DNA from: Clostridium sp. AM34-11AC
GTDB lineage: Bacteria > Bacillota > Clostridia > Lachnospirales > Lachnospiraceae
Direction of reading: 5' to 3'
DNA: 64,000 nt
Assembly: GCF_003435375.1 (NCBI RefSeq)
Contig: NZ_QWGL01000006.1
Location: 63,289-127,288, forward strand
Positions within the stretch are counted from its first letter, which is position 1. Every line of letters starts with the position of its first letter. Shown one piece after another: positions 62,452-64,000 of this stretch. A model generated the notes under the pieces. That model was not told where the DNA came from. It did not search any database and saw nothing but the letters and a program-made list of their open reading frames with translations. The translations under genes were made by a program, and so were the position numbers.

Positions 62452-62481
62452 TTGACGAAAAATGTCTGAAAATGGTATACT
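62452..62481 (+). promoter_or_regulatory. Housekeeping promoter of prs
   Basis: -35 TTGACG, 18-bp spacer, -10 TATACT on the plus strand. The leader is about 110 nt and has a small GTCCG/CGGAC hairpin (62546-62566). It is back to back with the der operon promoter. Confidence 0.7.
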
Positions 62482-62597
62482 CGGCGTGGAATGCCTGCAG
62501 GTTCCCGTATAAATAAGGAGATCCAGGCAAAAATATGATCTGACAGTCCGACCGCAGAGGCCGGACCGCAACACAAAAAATCGGAGGATTATCTGAC

Positions 62598-63785
62598 ATG
62601 TCTAATCAGTACGTTTTCAACGACCGTCTGCCGCTTGCACCGCTTAAGATCGCTGCTCTTGAGAGCTGCCGTGATCTTGCGCAGAAAGTCAATGACCACA
62701 TCGTAAACTTCCGCCGCAACGATGCGGAAGAATTACTTCGCCGCCAGGGAAATTTACAGTACCGTGGCTACGATGTTGACTCCTATCTTCTCGACTGCGC
62801 CTGCCCGCGTTTCGGAAGTGGTGAAGCAAAGGGGATCGTAAACGAATCTGTCCGCGGAACCGATATTTTCTGCATGGTCGATGTAACAAACCATTCTCTT
62901 ACCTACAAGATGTCCGGATATGTAAACCACATGTCCCCGGATGACCACTATCAGGATCTCAAGAGAATCATCGGCGCTACGGCATCCACCGCACACCGTA
63001 TCAACGTTATCATGCCGTTCCTTTACGAGAGCCGTCAGCACAAGCGTACTCACAGAGAGTCTTTAGACTGTGCAATGGCACTTGAAGAGTTAGTAAGCAT
63101 GGGCGTGTCCAACATCATCACATTTGATGCACATGACCCGCGCGTACAGAACGCGATCCCGTTATCCGGCCTCGACAACTTCATGCCGACCTACCAGTTC
63201 GTAAAAGCACTGTTTAAACATGACAATACCTTAAAGATCGATAAAGACCACTTAATGGTCATCAGCCCGGACGAAGGTGCAATGAGCCGTGCCGTATATC
63301 TCGCCAACAACCTCGGCGTTGATATGGGTATGTTCTACAAGAGAAGAGATTACTCCAAGGTCATCAACGGAAGAAACCCGATCGTTGCCCACGAGTTCCT
63401 CGGAAGCTCCGTTGAAGGAAAGACCGTTATCGTCGTTGACGACATGATCGCCTCCGGCGAGAGCATGCTCGATACCGCAAAAGAGTTAAAGGAGCGCAAG
63501 GCCGAGAAGGTCGTTGTATGCTGCACCTTCGGTCTCTTCACCGCAGGCTTCGAGAAATTCGATGAGTTCTACCAGAAGGGCTACATCGACAGTGTTGTCA
63601 CAACAAACTTAAACTACCGTTCCCCGGAACTCTTCACAAAGGAATGGTATGTGGAAGCTGATATGAGCAAGTACATCGCTGCCATCATCAACTCCTTAAA
63701 CCACGACGTTTCCATCGGAAACTCCCTGTCCCCGACAGACAAGATCCAGAAACTTATCAGAAAGTACAACGAGGGTCTTCTTTAA
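62598..63785 (+). CDS. prs: Ribose-phosphate pyrophosphokinase (long form)
   Basis: 395 residues, longer than the roughly 315 of common PRPP synthases. The PRPP-binding loop VIVVDDMIASGESM is near residue 283. FDAHDPRVQNAIPL and VISPDEGAMSRAVYLA are the metal and ribose-5-phosphate regions. This long form is usual in Lachnospiraceae. It supplies PRPP for nucleotides, His and Trp. GGAGG precedes the ATG. It is the only clear plus-strand gene. Confidence 0.94.
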   Translation: MSNQYVFNDRLPLAPLKIAALESCRDLAQKVNDHIVNFRRNDAEELLRRQGNLQYRGYDVDSYLLDCACPRFGSGEAKGIVNESVRGTDIFCMVDVTNHSLTYKMSGYVNHMSPDDHYQDLKRIIGATASTAHRINVIMPFLYESRQHKRTHRESLDCAMALEELVSMGVSNIITFDAHDPRVQNAIPLSGLDNFMPTYQFVKALFKHDNTLKIDKDHLMVISPDEGAMSRAVYLANNLGVDMGMFYKRRDYSKVINGRNPIVAHEFLGSSVEGKTVIVVDDMIASGESMLDTAKELKERKAEKVVVCCTFGLFTAGFEKFDEFYQKGYIDSVVTTNLNYRSPELFTKEWYVEADMSKYIAAIINSLNHDVSIGNSLSPTDKIQKLIRKYNEGLL

Positions 63786-63806
63786 TTTTAAATCTCAGAG
63801 AATATT

Positions 63807-63850
63807 TACGCCGCCCGGCTTTCCATTATGGATTCCAGGCGGTGTTTTTT
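63807..63850 (+). terminator. prs terminator
   Basis: CGCCGCC-GG and CC-GGCGGTG form a stem with a loop of about 16 bases, followed by TTTTTT, 22 bp after the prs stop. Confidence 0.85.
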
Positions 63851-63883
63851 CATATTCTACACATTTCAGGCGCAGAATCCCAT

Positions 63884-63928
63884 TAAAAAAACGGAAATTC
63901 CAACATTTCTGCAGGAATTCCCGTTTTT
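63884..63928 (-). terminator. Terminator of the gene entering from the right edge
   Basis: On the minus strand AAAAACGGGAATTCC and GGAATTTCCGTTTTT form a long stem followed by T's. It may also act on plus-strand readthrough from prs. Confidence 0.75.
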
Positions 63929-63943
63929 ATTTCTTACAGCATC

Positions 63944-64000
63944 TTAGTTTCCGTTCACACGTCTCACTTTATTGATGTCAAGCTTATCTGTCGCGGCGGA
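63944..64000 (-). CDS. C-terminal end of an unidentified protein, cut by the window edge
   Basis: Eighteen codons in frame with a TAA at 63944-63946, giving SAATDKLDINKVRRVNGN. The terminator 16 bp beyond supports a gene end here. Too short to name the protein. Confidence 0.4.
   Translation of the reverse strand, partial: SAATDKLDINKVRRVNGN

Noticed and set aside
1..64000. CRISPR array, prophage, tRNA or rRNA genes
   Set aside because: No regularly spaced repeats, phage genes, or tRNA/rRNA signatures were seen on either strand.

Overview
The window looks like chromosome of a spore-forming, low-to-mid GC Firmicute of the Lachnospiraceae (Clostridium clostridioforme / Enterocloster-like by gene order; genus is inference). 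Reasons: sporulation genes (spoIVA, yqfC, yqfD, a spoVB-like flippase), strong AGGAGG ribosome binding sites, clostridial operon orders, a PUA-less ProB, and Lachnospiraceae-type small proteins. Almost everything lies on the minus strand; only prs at the right end is on the plus strand. No rRNA, tRNA, CRISPR, phage or complete IS is visible.

Layout from left to right, with transcription running right to left. 1-8 kb: translation and secretion cluster ylxM-ffh-rpsP-khpA-rimM-trmD, then rplS, then lepB-ylqF-rnhB-yraN-pgeF. 8-21 kb: envelope and cell-shape/division block DUF4321-radC-mreC-mreD-PBP2-minC-minD-minE-rodA-mgsA-D,D-carboxypeptidase; mreB is missing from its usual place. 18.8-27.3 kb: miaB-mutS-mutL-miaA-ynbB (tRNA modification and mismatch repair). 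27.6-30.7 kb: proB-DUF896-formyl-THF cycloligase-proA. 30.8-33.7 kb: two FAD oxidoreductases with overlapping ends. 34-40.5 kb: yqfC-yqfD-phoH-ybeY-DUF3048-spoVB-like and a BofC-like protein. 40.6-49 kb: accessory metabolic region with two near-identical tripartite tricarboxylate transporter operons (tctC-tctB-tctA twice) next to 2-keto-3-deoxy-sugar-acid kinase and aldolase. 49.3-56 kb: rpsU, alaS with a 40-residue membrane mini-protein in front, a DUF1311 protein, rnhA and a beta-CASP nuclease. 56.2-63.8 kb: DUF512 radical SAM-der-plsY-gpsA-spoIVA and divergent prs.

The most unusual content is non-coding. Two 133-bp palindromic elements (27451-27583 and 33819-33951, about 80% identical) and one 155-bp element of the same design (4034-4188) all have GTnAC...GTnAC inverted ends, internal hairpins giving a cloverleaf fold, and flanking 8-bp direct repeats. 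They look like non-autonomous transposable elements (MITEs), possibly moved by an IS66-type transposase. Each sits between the end of one operon and the start of the next, where no ordinary terminator is seen. A second, unrelated 62-bp repeat occurs at 3230-3291 and, inverted, at 12569-12630. Many housekeeping promoters can be read directly, as can a sigma-E-type promoter in front of spoIVA. All motif matches and identities were made by eye.
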